Shown here in pieces: positions 1 through 8,213 of a DNA stretch of 64,000 bases. The stretch comes from Bacteroidota bacterium (lineage in GTDB: Bacteria > Bacteroidota > Bacteroidia > Chitinophagales > Chitinophagaceae), in the NCBI GenBank assembly GCA_013286305.1, contig JABDFW010000001.1:62001-126000 (forward strand). Reading direction: 5' to 3'. Under the pieces are notes generated by a model that worked only from the letters and a program-made list of their open reading frames with translations, was not told where the DNA came from and did not search any database. The position numbers were made by a program, and so were the translations under genes. Each line of letters begins with the position of its first letter. The first letter of the stretch is position 1.

Positions 1-1903
1 TGATCTGCCTTGATATTACAAGCCCCAATCCAAATGACTGCTCGCCGGCAGTGCCCTTTCGCTTGGCTTTTTGTGATAAGGAGAAAATTTCACCCTGTAA
101 TTTTTCGGGTATGCCGATGCCATTGTCCTGCACCGATACGCAGACAGAATGATTGAGTGTTTGCAGGCTAACGCTTATCACTGCATTTTCGGGGCTGAAT
201 TTTATTGCATTGCTTATAAGGTTGCTGAATACCCGCCACAATTTTTCCCTGTTACCCGGGATAACAGTGTGTGGCGCATGCAAAACAATTTGCTGCCTTT
301 TTTCTGATGCTTTATGCTGCAGTAATGTTACACAATAATGCAGCAGCTCGCCAATATCAAGCGGCTCAGTTGAAAATACAGATATGGTCGGTTGAATGTG
401 CAGCAGGTCGTTGATAAGATCGAGTGAGTTGTTACCTGAACGGTACATAAGCTGAAGCATCTGGTAGTCGGGATGATCTTTTTGCTCATCAAGTATAATG
501 CCTATATAACTTGTTATGGCGCCAATTGGGTTACGCAGGTCGTGGGCAACTACTTTCATAAGCCGGCTGTTTTCTTCCTGGCTTTTTTCAAGCGCTTCTA
601 AAGTCTGGGTAAGGGCTTTAATATGGCGCCTGGACTGTTTGCTGTTTTTTAAAATAAGCAGGATTATTGCAGCACCCATTAAACAACCTAATACGAGTAT
701 GATAAGATATATTGTTTGCAGCCTCGTTTTTTGCTCTAACAATTGCAGTTTGCTTTTACGGTCAATATTCTCAAATTCATTGTGGATGTCGGTTGCAGGA
801 ACAGCATCGGCAGCTAAAGAATCTTTTATTTTCATATACCGTACAACAGCATAGTATGCCTGCAACGGCTTGTTGGTGGCTATATAATAACGGGACTGTA
901 ATCGGTATAGAGTGGCGCTTAGGTCTGCATTGCGAATAGTGTCCATCGCAATGCCGCAAACCTGCAGAAGCGTGTTTGTTTCAGGCAGGCGTGATTGATC
1001 TAAATAAAGCTTTATCAATTTTATACGGCTATATACAGCATCTTCAGGCGCATGCTTTGGTTGTTCTGTCATCGCAATGCTTTCTTTTAAAAGCTGTTCG
1101 GCTAAACTGTAATTTCGCCTCTCTATTTCCATATCCGCTTTGTTACCCTGTATTACCGCCCTGGCAAGTGCAACAAAATCGGCCCGTTGTGGAAATTCTT
1201 TTTCATGTTCGCTTATATATCCCAGGGCTTTATCAAAATATAATTGTGCACTATCAGCCATGCCCTTCCTGCTGTAGCATATAGCAATATTATCAAGTGT
1301 GCCCTGTGTATTTACAAAAAGATCAAATGGGCTGCGGGCGGTGCATTGCGATTGTTCTGCAAGCCCCAATTTAAAGTACCCGGCAGCGTCAATATATTTT
1401 TCCTGGCGGTAACTTACATTAGCCAGCCTTGTGGTATATTCGCTGAAATAGCAGCTATCGGCGGTTTGAAAAATAATTTCCCGCGCCTGGTAATACCAGT
1501 CAAAGGCTTCATCATAGTGATGTTGCCCAAGCAAAATGTCACCACGAAGAAAGAGGGATTTTGCATAGTTAACAGTGTCGCTCATAGCTCTTCCTGCGCC
1601 CCTGCTAACGCTTAATAGGGTATCAGTGTATAATAATGCCTTAGGAAAATTTTTGGTTTTGTAATAAAAATATCTCCATGCAATAAAATATTTATCCCAC
1701 TGGTCGTTGGTACCGGGGTTTTTAATAGACTTATATGCAGCATTCAAAACAGTAAAATAGTGGCTGCTATCCCACAGGCCGGCCTGTGCGCGTATCATTA
1801 CAGAATCTAAATACCCGGGATGGTTAATGTTGGTATTGGTAAATGATTTGCATGCCAGTATAAACAGTAACGGCAAAACAATCAGAAATAATTTACCATT
1901 CAT
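1..1903 (-). CDS. TPR-containing sensor histidine kinase (C-terminus cut off by window edge)
   Basis: The frame is open from the ATG at 1903 to the window edge, so about 634 residues are visible and the C-terminus is missing. The N-terminus is lipoprotein-like, with a hydrophobic stretch ending in ILAC near residue 19. Residues about 40-340 are helical and TPR-like. One membrane helix lies near residues 396-417 and is followed by a coiled linker. The HisKA motif VAHDLRNPIGA has the phospho-acceptor His454. The HATPase domain shows an N-box-like NLISNAIKFSP, the G1 box DNGIGIP and the G2 box FGLGLVIS just before the edge. This is the architecture of Bacteroidota TPR histidine kinases that sense an envelope signal and phosphorylate a response regulator. 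No partner regulator is visible. The signal is unknown. Confidence 0.93.
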   Translation of the reverse strand, partial: MNGKLFLIVLPLLFILACKSFTNTNINHPGYLDSVMIRAQAGLWDSSHYFTVLNAAYKSIKNPGTNDQWDKYFIAWRYFYYKTKNFPKALLYTDTLLSVSRGAGRAMSDTVNYAKSLFLRGDILLGQHHYDEAFDWYYQAREIIFQTADSCYFSEYTTRLANVSYRQEKYIDAAGYFKLGLAEQSQCTARSPFDLFVNTQGTLDNIAICYSRKGMADSAQLYFDKALGYISEHEKEFPQRADFVALARAVIQGNKADMEIERRNYSLAEQLLKESIAMTEQPKHAPEDAVYSRIKLIKLYLDQSRLPETNTLLQVCGIAMDTIRNADLSATLYRLQSRYYIATNKPLQAYYAVVRYMKIKDSLAADAVPATDIHNEFENIDRKSKLQLLEQKTRLQTIYLIILVLGCLMGAAIILLILKNSKQSRRHIKALTQTLEALEKSQEENSRLMKVVAHDLRNPIGAITSYIGIILDEQKDHPDYQMLQLMYRSGNNSLDLINDLLHIQPTISVFSTEPLDIGELLHYCVTLLQHKASEKRQQIVLHAPHTVIPGNREKLWRVFSNLISNAIKFSPENAVISVSLQTLNHSVCVSVQDNGIGIPEKLQGEIFSLSQKAKRKGTAGEQSFGLGLVISRQI

Positions 1904-2042
1904 AGTACGGAAGTATGGGATGCAATAATACGATTAAGGAATAAATAATGCCGGGCAAATTCGCCTGAAGTTTGCACCTTTTCACCTAAACAAACCACGT
2001 TATTTTCGCAGCAGCGGGGTGCAGCCTTTAATTTGCTTGTGC

Positions 2043-3179
2043 TCAATTTAAAAAACTAAACAACCTTTCTATATCGTCCTCGTCATTGTAAAGGTGCGGG
2101 GCTATTCTCATGCTTGTTCCCCTAAAGCTTATATAAACCTTATTTTCAAACAATGTTTTGCTGAGGCTTGCTGCCTGTTCAGCAGAAAATTTAACCCCCG
2201 TCAAATGTCCTGCATGGGCGCCTTTTGCAGGAGTTTCGAGCCCCAGCTTTTTTGCCCTTTTTTCAATATCATCGGTTAATATGGCCAGGGTTTCCTGTAT
2301 GTTTACCACTCCCCACTCAAGTACCTGTTTTAATGCGGCAATTGCCATGGAAATATTAGTAAAACTGGGAAATTCCCCCGCATCAAACCTTCTTGCCCCT
2401 TCTTTAAATTCATCCACATAATCAACTAAACTTGTAAAATCTTCGCTGCCTTTTTTATTTAACCACGAAAACTCAATGGGCCTGCCTGTTTTGCAATATT
2501 CAGGCGCCGCATATAAATAGCCCAATCCATAAGGGCCTAAAAGCCATTTATAACCAACAGTAACAAGAAAATCGGGCTTTATAATGTTTATGTCTAAGGG
2601 GTACGCTCCCAACGATTGGCTTGCATCAATAACAAGTTTTGCATTTACAGCTTTTACTTTGCTGCTTACCTGTTCAAGGCCAACTAAGCTTCCATCCGTC
2701 CAGTGGCAATTGGGTATGGCAACAAGGCCGGTATTGTTATCTATCTTTTCAAGGATGGCCTCTGCCCATGATTGTTCATATTCCCGTTTTATGGTAATGA
2801 TCTTAGCGCCGCTTTCTTTTGAAAGTTCACGCCACGCATAAATATTCGACGGGTATTGCTGGTCCAACACAATAATTTTTTGGTGCGGCTTTAATGAAAT
2901 ATTTTTTGCCGCAATGGCTATACCATAACTGGCCGAGGGAATTAGTGCAATATTTTCTTTTGTGGATTTAATAAGTTGTGCGAACAAATCCCTGAGTTCT
3001 TCGGCGGGGCTAAACCAATCGTCAATAGTAATTTCCCATGGCGTGCTGCGTTTATTTATTGCATCCATGCCGGCTATGTTAACCTTTTTAAGCAATGGCG
3101 ACATGTTAGCACAATTAAGAAATGTAACCCCTGAAGGTATGCTGAACAGCGATTTTTGGTTTGATAAGATCATAATCAA
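2043..3179 (-). CDS. Class V aminotransferase-fold PLP enzyme
   Basis: The protein has 378 residues, a full-length fold type I PLP enzyme of the cysteine desulfurase / kynureninase-like class V group. The cofactor pocket is visible: VIDASQS carries Asp185 (pyridine nitrogen) and Gln188, and VGYKWLLGP carries Lys211, the expected Schiff-base lysine. The C-terminal small domain ends in a helix (DDIERLFSFLN). No cysteine sits where a desulfurase loop cysteine would be obvious, so sulfur transfer is not supported. The true substrate cannot be read from sequence. ATG at 3179 is used; a second ATG lies two codons inside. It stands alone, transcribed away from the gene at 3580. A hairpin at 3327-3355 lies upstream and could form in its leader. 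Confidence 0.9.
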   Translation of the reverse strand: MIMILSNQKSLFSIPSGVTFLNCANMSPLLKKVNIAGMDAINKRSTPWEITIDDWFSPAEELRDLFAQLIKSTKENIALIPSASYGIAIAAKNISLKPHQKIIVLDQQYPSNIYAWRELSKESGAKIITIKREYEQSWAEAILEKIDNNTGLVAIPNCHWTDGSLVGLEQVSSKVKAVNAKLVIDASQSLGAYPLDINIIKPDFLVTVGYKWLLGPYGLGYLYAAPEYCKTGRPIEFSWLNKKGSEDFTSLVDYVDEFKEGARRFDAGEFPSFTNISMAIAALKQVLEWGVVNIQETLAILTDDIEKRAKKLGLETPAKGAHAGHLTGVKFSAEQAASLSKTLFENKVYISFRGTSMRIAPHLYNDEDDIERLFSFLN

Positions 3180-3326
3180 TCATAATAATGGTACCCAATA
3201 TACAAAACTCATCCCTAAATGAAATTTTGCGGGCCGCGTGAATTGAAGAATAGATTTAGAAAATTTGGTTGAATGGGAGCGCAGTCATTTACCCGATTTT
3301 AGGGATCAAAAGCCTGCAAAAAAAGT

Positions 3327-3355
3327 AAACCCCGATAAGACTACCGGGGTTTTTT
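3327..3355. terminator. Orphan terminator-like hairpin
   Basis: AAACCCCG (3327-3334) pairs with CGGGGTTT (3345-3352) around a 10-base loop, and the plus strand then continues with a T run. No plus-strand gene ends here. The hairpin sits between two divergent genes, so it either ends a small unannotated plus-strand transcript or forms in the leader of the aminotransferase gene on the minus strand. The rest of 3180-3579 holds no coding sequence that I can support. Confidence 0.5.
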
Positions 3356-3579
3356 CAACCCTAAACCCTTAAAAAGTGCAAATTAGAAAAAAAAAAGTGG
3401 TATTAAAAAACGTTTTTCCAAATTTTATTTTTTCATAGGTAAAAAATTTCTTCTTGCGAAAGAAAGTTGCTGTACAAATTAATTATAAATACACAAAAGC
3501 ACTTAAGTGTTGGTATTACATATTACTAAAACTTAATTAAGTGCTGTACCTTTATTTACGGTACGAAAAATCGCCAAAA

Positions 3580-4254
3580 ATGGCTTTACGGGTTGCCATA
3601 AAAAAAATGCTTGCTGTAACTGTAAGTATGTGTGTTTTGCAGTTGGGCGCATACAGCCAGGAAACCGCTGTGCAGGCACAAGGCCTGTACAGCAGTGATT
3701 TTGTTATTGATGGCATACCACGAAATATTACCTTTTATATACCTTCCGGCTTTGGCAAAAAAGACACTTATCCCCTGGTGATATTTTTGCACGAAGAAGG
3801 CGAAAGCAGCAAAGGAGCCCTAAAAAAATACGGAGATAAATTACAACAGCTCGCCGATTCTTCCGCCTCCATTGTTTTATTCCCCGATGCTGTTAAAGGC
3901 CATTGGAACAGCAGAATGGCCAATGCTGCAACCGATACTATTAATGATGTTGGCTTTGTTGATATTATGATTGATTATTTTGTGCAGCAATACCACTGCG
4001 ACCCCGAAAGGGTTTATGCGGCAGGGTTATATAGCGGCGGCGAAATGGCCTGGCGCCTGGGTTGTGACAGGCCGGCAAAAATTGCGGCGATAGCACCATT
4101 TATACCGTCTCAAACCGAGGCTGCTAAAAAATGCACTCCTTCTTCAGGCGTGGCCATTTTCAATACCGAAAAAATCACCCTGCAACCGGGCAAAAAAATT
4201 GCCGGCAGTATCTTAACAGACGCCTGGAACTTTTTGTTAGCGCACAGGAAATAA
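3580..4254 (+). CDS. Secreted PHB-depolymerase/LpqC-like alpha/beta-hydrolase fold protein, probable pseudoenzyme
   Basis: From ATG 3580 the protein has 224 residues with an N-terminal signal peptide. An upstream in-frame GTG at 3541 is possible but less convincing. The LpqC/PHB depolymerase fold is recognisable: YPLVIFLH, then NDVGFVDIMIDYF, then the nucleophile elbow region DPERVYAAGLYSGGEMAWRL. The family elbow is G-x-S-N-G-G; here it is G149-L-Y151-S-G-G, with Tyr where the nucleophilic Ser should be. The oxyanion motif HGG/HGC reads HEEG. The segment that normally carries the acid Asp is missing, and the family HTWPG near the C-terminus is replaced by ITLQPG. The frame is intact, so this looks like a non-catalytic secreted descendant. 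It is convergent with an intact esterase gene. Confidence 0.82.
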   Translation: MALRVAIKKMLAVTVSMCVLQLGAYSQETAVQAQGLYSSDFVIDGIPRNITFYIPSGFGKKDTYPLVIFLHEEGESSKGALKKYGDKLQQLADSSASIVLFPDAVKGHWNSRMANAATDTINDVGFVDIMIDYFVQQYHCDPERVYAAGLYSGGEMAWRLGCDRPAKIAAIAPFIPSQTEAAKKCTPSSGVAIFNTEKITLQPGKKIAGSILTDAWNFLLAHRK

Positions 4255-4391
4255 GGCAGGTAGGGATTAAGGTATAAGGTGTAGGGTTTAAGGTATGGTT
4301 CCGTAATTATTTCTCATTCCTTCTATATAATCTTCTTCCCCCCTTTAGGCCCGCCCGTGCCGGTTCGGACGGGGGATGGGGGCTCACCTTC

Positions 4392-5255
4392 TCAATACTG
4401 GTGAAACCCCTGCGATATAAATGCCAGTACTACCGGAAGCGATTCACGCCAATAAGTCCAGTTATGTGCACCATCGCGAATGCGAAACTCGTGCGGTATC
4501 TCTCTTTTACGCATGGCAATATGCACCAAACAATTGCCTTCATATAAAAAATCATCATCCCCGTCATCAATATACCAGCGCACAGATTTTTTAAGGCTGT
4601 CAGGCATATTGTTTACAAGGGATACTACATTCTGGTCTTTAAAATATTTTTCTACCAGGGTGTCAGCAATGCCAGGGGTTTCTTTTTGTAAACGTGTTTT
4701 CGCTTCATCAAGGGTCGCAGGGCCTGTTGCTGCGCTTAAAGGGCATGCAGAAGAAAACAATTCAGGGTGGTGCAGGGCATAAGTAAATGTTCCGCCGCCG
4801 CCCATAGATAATCCGGACACTGCACGGTATCTTTTTTCCGCTTTTATGCGGTACGTTTTTTCAATATATGGCATAAACTCCTGGAAGAAAAAGTCTTCAT
4901 AACGCCATTTGCCTGTAGCATCGTTGCTATAGCCGCGCTTACCTGTATTAGCATCAGGCATAACAATGATCATTGCAGTAGCCGAACCGTCGCTTATTGC
5001 CTTGTCAGTAATGTTTTGTACTTCGCCAAACTGCACCCATCCGGTTTGGTCGTCGCCCGCGCCATGCAGCAGGTATAATACGGGGTAACTGCGTTCAGAA
5101 GTTTCATAACCGGGCGGCAGGTAAACAGCATATTTCCTCTCCATCCCAAGAATTTTACTCTTCATTGAAAGATCATCAAACACTTTGCTTGTTTGGGCCA
5201 TAGCAATTGTGCGGGCCATAATAAATAAAAACATCAGCAGCAACAGTTTTTTCAT
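4392..5255 (-). CDS. Secreted esterase, esterase D / feruloyl-esterase-like
   Basis: The protein has 287 residues from ATG 5255, which starts directly with a signal peptide (MKKLLLLMFLF...AMAQ); the longer frame upstream adds only a non-signal extension. It is an alpha/beta hydrolase of the putative esterase (PF00756) type. LYLLHGAGDD forms the oxyanion region, SGLSMGGGG holds the nucleophile Ser150, Asp residues in YIDDGDDDF (about 233-237) supply the acid, and DGAHNWTYW holds the catalytic His264. The catalytic triad is therefore complete, unlike the neighbouring hydrolase-like gene. Such enzymes deacylate carbohydrate esters in the periplasm or outside the cell. The substrate is not determined. 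Spacing suggests a single-gene transcript. Confidence 0.92.
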   Translation of the reverse strand: MKKLLLLMFLFIMARTIAMAQTSKVFDDLSMKSKILGMERKYAVYLPPGYETSERSYPVLYLLHGAGDDQTGWVQFGEVQNITDKAISDGSATAMIIVMPDANTGKRGYSNDATGKWRYEDFFFQEFMPYIEKTYRIKAEKRYRAVSGLSMGGGGTFTYALHHPELFSSACPLSAATGPATLDEAKTRLQKETPGIADTLVEKYFKDQNVVSLVNNMPDSLKKSVRWYIDDGDDDFLYEGNCLVHIAMRKREIPHEFRIRDGAHNWTYWRESLPVVLAFISQGFHQY

Positions 5256-5394
5256 ATCGCAATTGTTTGTAATAAAGATAGGTGTAAAATAAATAAGTAG
5301 GTTTGTGTACTTAGCTGAATAATCGCTATTTTGCTGTAGTGGCCTGCCCGAATGCACCATTCAGGCGGGCGTCGTACACTTATACAACGGCAAT

Positions 5395-5553
5395 ATGCTG
5401 AGCTTTTTAAAACACATTTCGTCAATGAATACTCTGGCAATAATTTGGCCTGAAAAATTTAAACCTTCCAACGCTCCTGTAGTCGTACATAACGAAATAG
5501 TTATAGTGCAACACCGGGGTGCTATTGCTGGTTTTGAGATTGAGGGATTTTGA
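5395..5553 (+). pseudogene. Possible N-terminal fragment of an SRPBCC (polyketide cyclase-like) gene
   Basis: A 52-codon plus-strand frame opens at ATG 5395. Its middle part (IIWPEKFKPSNAPVVVHNE) resembles, from memory, the first strand region of SRPBCC proteins (pattern WPxxYxPxxxxVxVxNEIxI). The resemblance stops where the tandem repeat array begins near 5530, and the frame then ends inside the first repeat. If the homology is real, repeat expansion or deletion removed the rest of the gene. This is a weak call and a homology search would decide it. Confidence 0.3.
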
Positions 5554-6095
5554 GATTTATATGATGTGTTACTAAAAATCACCCAATCCCAATATCCCGC
5601 AATCAGCAATTGTATTTTTATGGCTGATTTTGAGATTGAGGGATTTTGAGATTTATACGATGCATTTCTTAAAATCACCAGATCCCAATATGCCGCAATC
5701 AGCAATTGTATTTTTATAGCTGATTTTGAGATTGAGGGAATTTTGAGATTTATACGATGCATTTCTTAAAATCACCAGATCCCAATATGCCGCAATCAGC
5801 AATTGTATTTTTATAGCTGATTTTGAGATTGAGGGAATTTTGAGATTTATACGATGCATTTCTTAAAATCACCAGATCCCAATATGCCGCAATCAGCAAT
5901 TGTATTTTTATAGCTGATTTTGAGATTGAGGGATCTGGAGATTTATATAATGCTATTTTAAAAATCACCGAATCCCAATATCCCGCAATCAGCAATTGTA
6001 TTTTTATAGCTGATTTTGAGATTGAGGGATCTGGAGATTTATATAATGCTATTTTAAAAATCACCAAATCACAATATCACTTAATCAGCAATCAC
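5530..6095. repeat. Tandem array, six units of 96/97 bp, degenerate dyad
   Basis: The motif TTTTGAGATTGAGG recurs at 5532, 5628, 5724, 5821, 5918 and 6014, giving spacings of 96, 96, 97, 97 and 96. Each unit opens with a left arm (GCTGATTTTGAGATTGAGGG), then a variable centre, then a right arm ending CCGCAATCAGC. The arms are imperfect inverted repeats, and an AT-rich linker joins units. Units 2-4 are nearly identical while units 1, 5 and 6 differ in the centre, which fits stepwise tandem duplication. The array fills the divergent region between the esterase and the YXWGXW gene. Minus-strand reading frames through it are artefacts of the near-multiple-of-three period. Confidence 0.95.
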
Positions 6096-6199
6096 TTTTT
6101 TATGTACCTTTAAAATATTAACTATTAATATTTATAACGATATATATTTTAATTGTAATCTTTGTACCTAAAACTTTTTCATAAACAAAACTTCATAGT

Positions 6200-6970
6200 A
6201 TGAAAAAAATAATTTTCGCCTGTTTGCTGTTTTTCATTGGTGCATGTTTTATTAATGCCAGCCATGCACAAATAAGTTTTTCCATTAAAGTGGTACCCCC
6301 TGAGCCTTTTTATGAGCGGCCCGAGCAACCCTCTGTAAACCATGTTTGGATAGAAGGAGAATGGGCTTGGAGAAACAATAATTACGTATGGCAGCCAGGT
6401 TACTGGACAGTGCCGGAAAGAGACCATGTTTGGGAAAGAGGCGAGTGGGTTAGAAACGCCGATGGTACCTCGTATTGGCGCCAGGGCTATTGGCGACAAA
6501 TACCACACGTTGGTGTACGCGCCTATCTTCCTGAGCCAAACTATTTACGGCCTCCTGCACCATCGCCAAGACATATCTGGGTTAACGGCGAATGGGTATG
6601 GCAGAACAATAATTATATTTATCAAACCGGTTACTGGACAATCCCCGAAAGAGACCATATATGGATGAAAGGGCATTGGGCGCAATGGCCTAATGGCGAA
6701 TGGTATTGGGTAAAAGGATATTGGAGAAGAATTCCGGAAGAGGTTTTTGTAAGGTCAGTGCCGCCCGAACCTGTTGTTGCAAGGCCACCTGCACCATCAG
6801 CCAACCATGAGTGGATAGAAGGCGAATGGGTTTGGAGGAATAATACTTATACCTGGCAAACAGGTTACTGGAGGTTGCACGATCCTCACAAGGTATGGGT
6901 TAGAGGATATTGGCACCAAAGAGCAAATGGCGGATGGTTTTGGATTGGCGGCCATTGGAATTTGGTATAA
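6200..6970 (+). CDS. Secreted YXWGXW-repeat protein
   Basis: The protein has 256 residues with a signal peptide (MKKIIFACLLFF...SHA). The mature part is three consecutive units of about 74-78 residues. Each begins with (V/L)PPEP or LPEP and RPPAPS, and continues with an aromatic-rich pattern: HxWIxGEWxWxNNxYxWQxGYW, a D-H-x-W-x-x-G element, and YWxxGYW. These are the YXWGXW motifs seen in small secreted proteins of many Gram-negatives. The function is unknown. The regular W/Y/G spacing suggests short beta strands with stacked aromatics, possibly binding polysaccharide or another surface polymer (inference). A 5'-TAATCTTTG element at 6156-6164 resembles the Bacteroidota -7 box with one extra spacer base. 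A strong hairpin follows the stop codon. Confidence 0.9.
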   Translation: MKKIIFACLLFFIGACFINASHAQISFSIKVVPPEPFYERPEQPSVNHVWIEGEWAWRNNNYVWQPGYWTVPERDHVWERGEWVRNADGTSYWRQGYWRQIPHVGVRAYLPEPNYLRPPAPSPRHIWVNGEWVWQNNNYIYQTGYWTIPERDHIWMKGHWAQWPNGEWYWVKGYWRRIPEEVFVRSVPPEPVVARPPAPSANHEWIEGEWVWRNNTYTWQTGYWRLHDPHKVWVRGYWHQRANGGWFWIGGHWNLV

Positions 6971-6999
6971 CTGTAATAAAAAGATTTACAGATATTAAT

Positions 7000-7042
7000 A
7001 ATAGAAAGAGGTAAAGCTCCGCGGGCTTTACCTCTTTCTATT
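7000..7042. terminator. 18-bp perfect-stem hairpin, likely bidirectional terminator
   Basis: The arms at 7000-7017 (AATAGAAAGAGGTAAAGC) and 7025-7042 are perfect reverse complements around a 7-base loop. The hairpin lies 30 bases after the YXWGXW stop codon. There is no long T run, so it may act as an mRNA 3'-end stabiliser as much as a terminator. Confidence 0.75.
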
Positions 7043-7201
7043 GTATATAACAAGGGTAAACAATTTCACAGGGAAGCATAAAACAAATGTCTTAATCCTT
7101 ACATGGCATTCGGCAAAAAAAATCATTACTCATTCCTCCCTGAAAAAAACATCGCTTTTCTTGCGTGTAAATTAAAAACGGATTATCTTGTTTGGTATTC
7201 A

Positions 7202-8155
7202 ATGCCTTCAGACGAAAACATACCCAACGAAAATTCCAAAGAGCAAATACCCAATTTGGAAGACGAAACTGTAAATGAAAATATTTTGCAGGAACCGCCA
7301 TTTATACAAACTGAATATCCGGGCACTGAACAATCAACAACATCAAACACAGAACAACAAACTGCTGATATGGAAGTACATCACCACCCCAACCTGCATC
7401 ATAAACCTAAGCCATGGAAAGAATATATTCTTGAGTTTATCATGATATTCCTGGCGGTTACACTGGGATTTTTCGCCGAGAGTTACCGCGAGTACCTGGG
7501 CGACCAGGCAAAAGAAACAGGGATTGTACGGTCTCTTCTTGAAGACCTGGCAAGCGATACCTCTGTTATTGATACTTCCATAAGCCAGAATTACCGGGAT
7601 GCACTTTCTTATGATACCATGGTAAATTTACTTAGAAATTACAAACCGGTTGACAGCATAAACCACAGCCTTTACAACCTTTATACGGTTACCACCGCAG
7701 ACGCGCCCTTTATTCCTTCCGAGAGAACGCTGATCCAGTTAAAAAATTCAGGCACCATGCATTTAATTACAAATAAAGCAGTTGCTGATGAAATAGTTAA
7801 CTATGATAACTATATAATAAACCTGAAAGATTTTTTAAAGATATATGAATCGTACAGCCAACAAAGCGTTAACGAAGCAGAAGATATATTTAATTTAAGC
7901 TATTTAAAATATTATGCCGGCAGGGACGGATTTGATTCGGCTGCTAATAGTGATACTGATTTTGTGATTGACCCAGTTTACAGGCACCGGCCAATGCCAT
8001 TGCTGGATACTAATCCAAAACTGCTGGCAAAATATGCAAACAGTGTTTGGAACGAACAATTAGTAGTACTTAATTACCGCCAGCTTTTGCTTGACTTTAA
8101 AAAAGAAGAAATAGATTTTATAAAACTGTTGAAAAAGGAATACAAGATTAAATAA
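7202..8155 (+). CDS. Single-pass membrane protein of unknown function (MEVHHHP-type Bacteroidota family)
   Basis: From ATG 7202 the protein has 317 residues. An in-frame ATG at 7103 would add a stretch that does not look like a conserved N-terminus, and an internal ATG at 7370 begins the conserved core MEVHHHPNLHHKPKPWKEY. The order is: an acidic, Gln-rich disordered N-terminus, a His-rich motif, one membrane helix (FIMIFLAVTLGFFAESYRE), then about 220 residues of mostly helical sequence. I recognise the arrangement from uncharacterised Bacteroidota proteins but cannot name a function. The His cluster before the membrane could bind metal (inference). TTG (7160 region) and TATCTTG about 20 bases later could be its promoter, giving a very short leader. 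Confidence 0.78.
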   Translation: MPSDENIPNENSKEQIPNLEDETVNENILQEPPFIQTEYPGTEQSTTSNTEQQTADMEVHHHPNLHHKPKPWKEYILEFIMIFLAVTLGFFAESYREYLGDQAKETGIVRSLLEDLASDTSVIDTSISQNYRDALSYDTMVNLLRNYKPVDSINHSLYNLYTVTTADAPFIPSERTLIQLKNSGTMHLITNKAVADEIVNYDNYIINLKDFLKIYESYSQQSVNEAEDIFNLSYLKYYAGRDGFDSAANSDTDFVIDPVYRHRPMPLLDTNPKLLAKYANSVWNEQLVVLNYRQLLLDFKKEEIDFIKLLKKEYKIK

Positions 8156-8213
8156 AATAAGCCGGGCTTTAAAGCCGTGGTTAATGCAGTATAATTGGAT
8201 ATGTACTAAAATC

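Noticed and set aside
5361-6067. Overlapping minus-strand reading frames of 68-133 residues with repeated peptides
   Set aside because: They are products of the 96-bp period (32 codons) of the tandem array. Frames break at the 97-bp units, and there is no start-site or composition support.
5530-6095. CRISPR array
   Set aside because: Units are repeated over their whole length, with no constant short repeat alternating with unique spacers, and no cas genes are present. The same reasoning applies to the arrays at 13503 and 33100.
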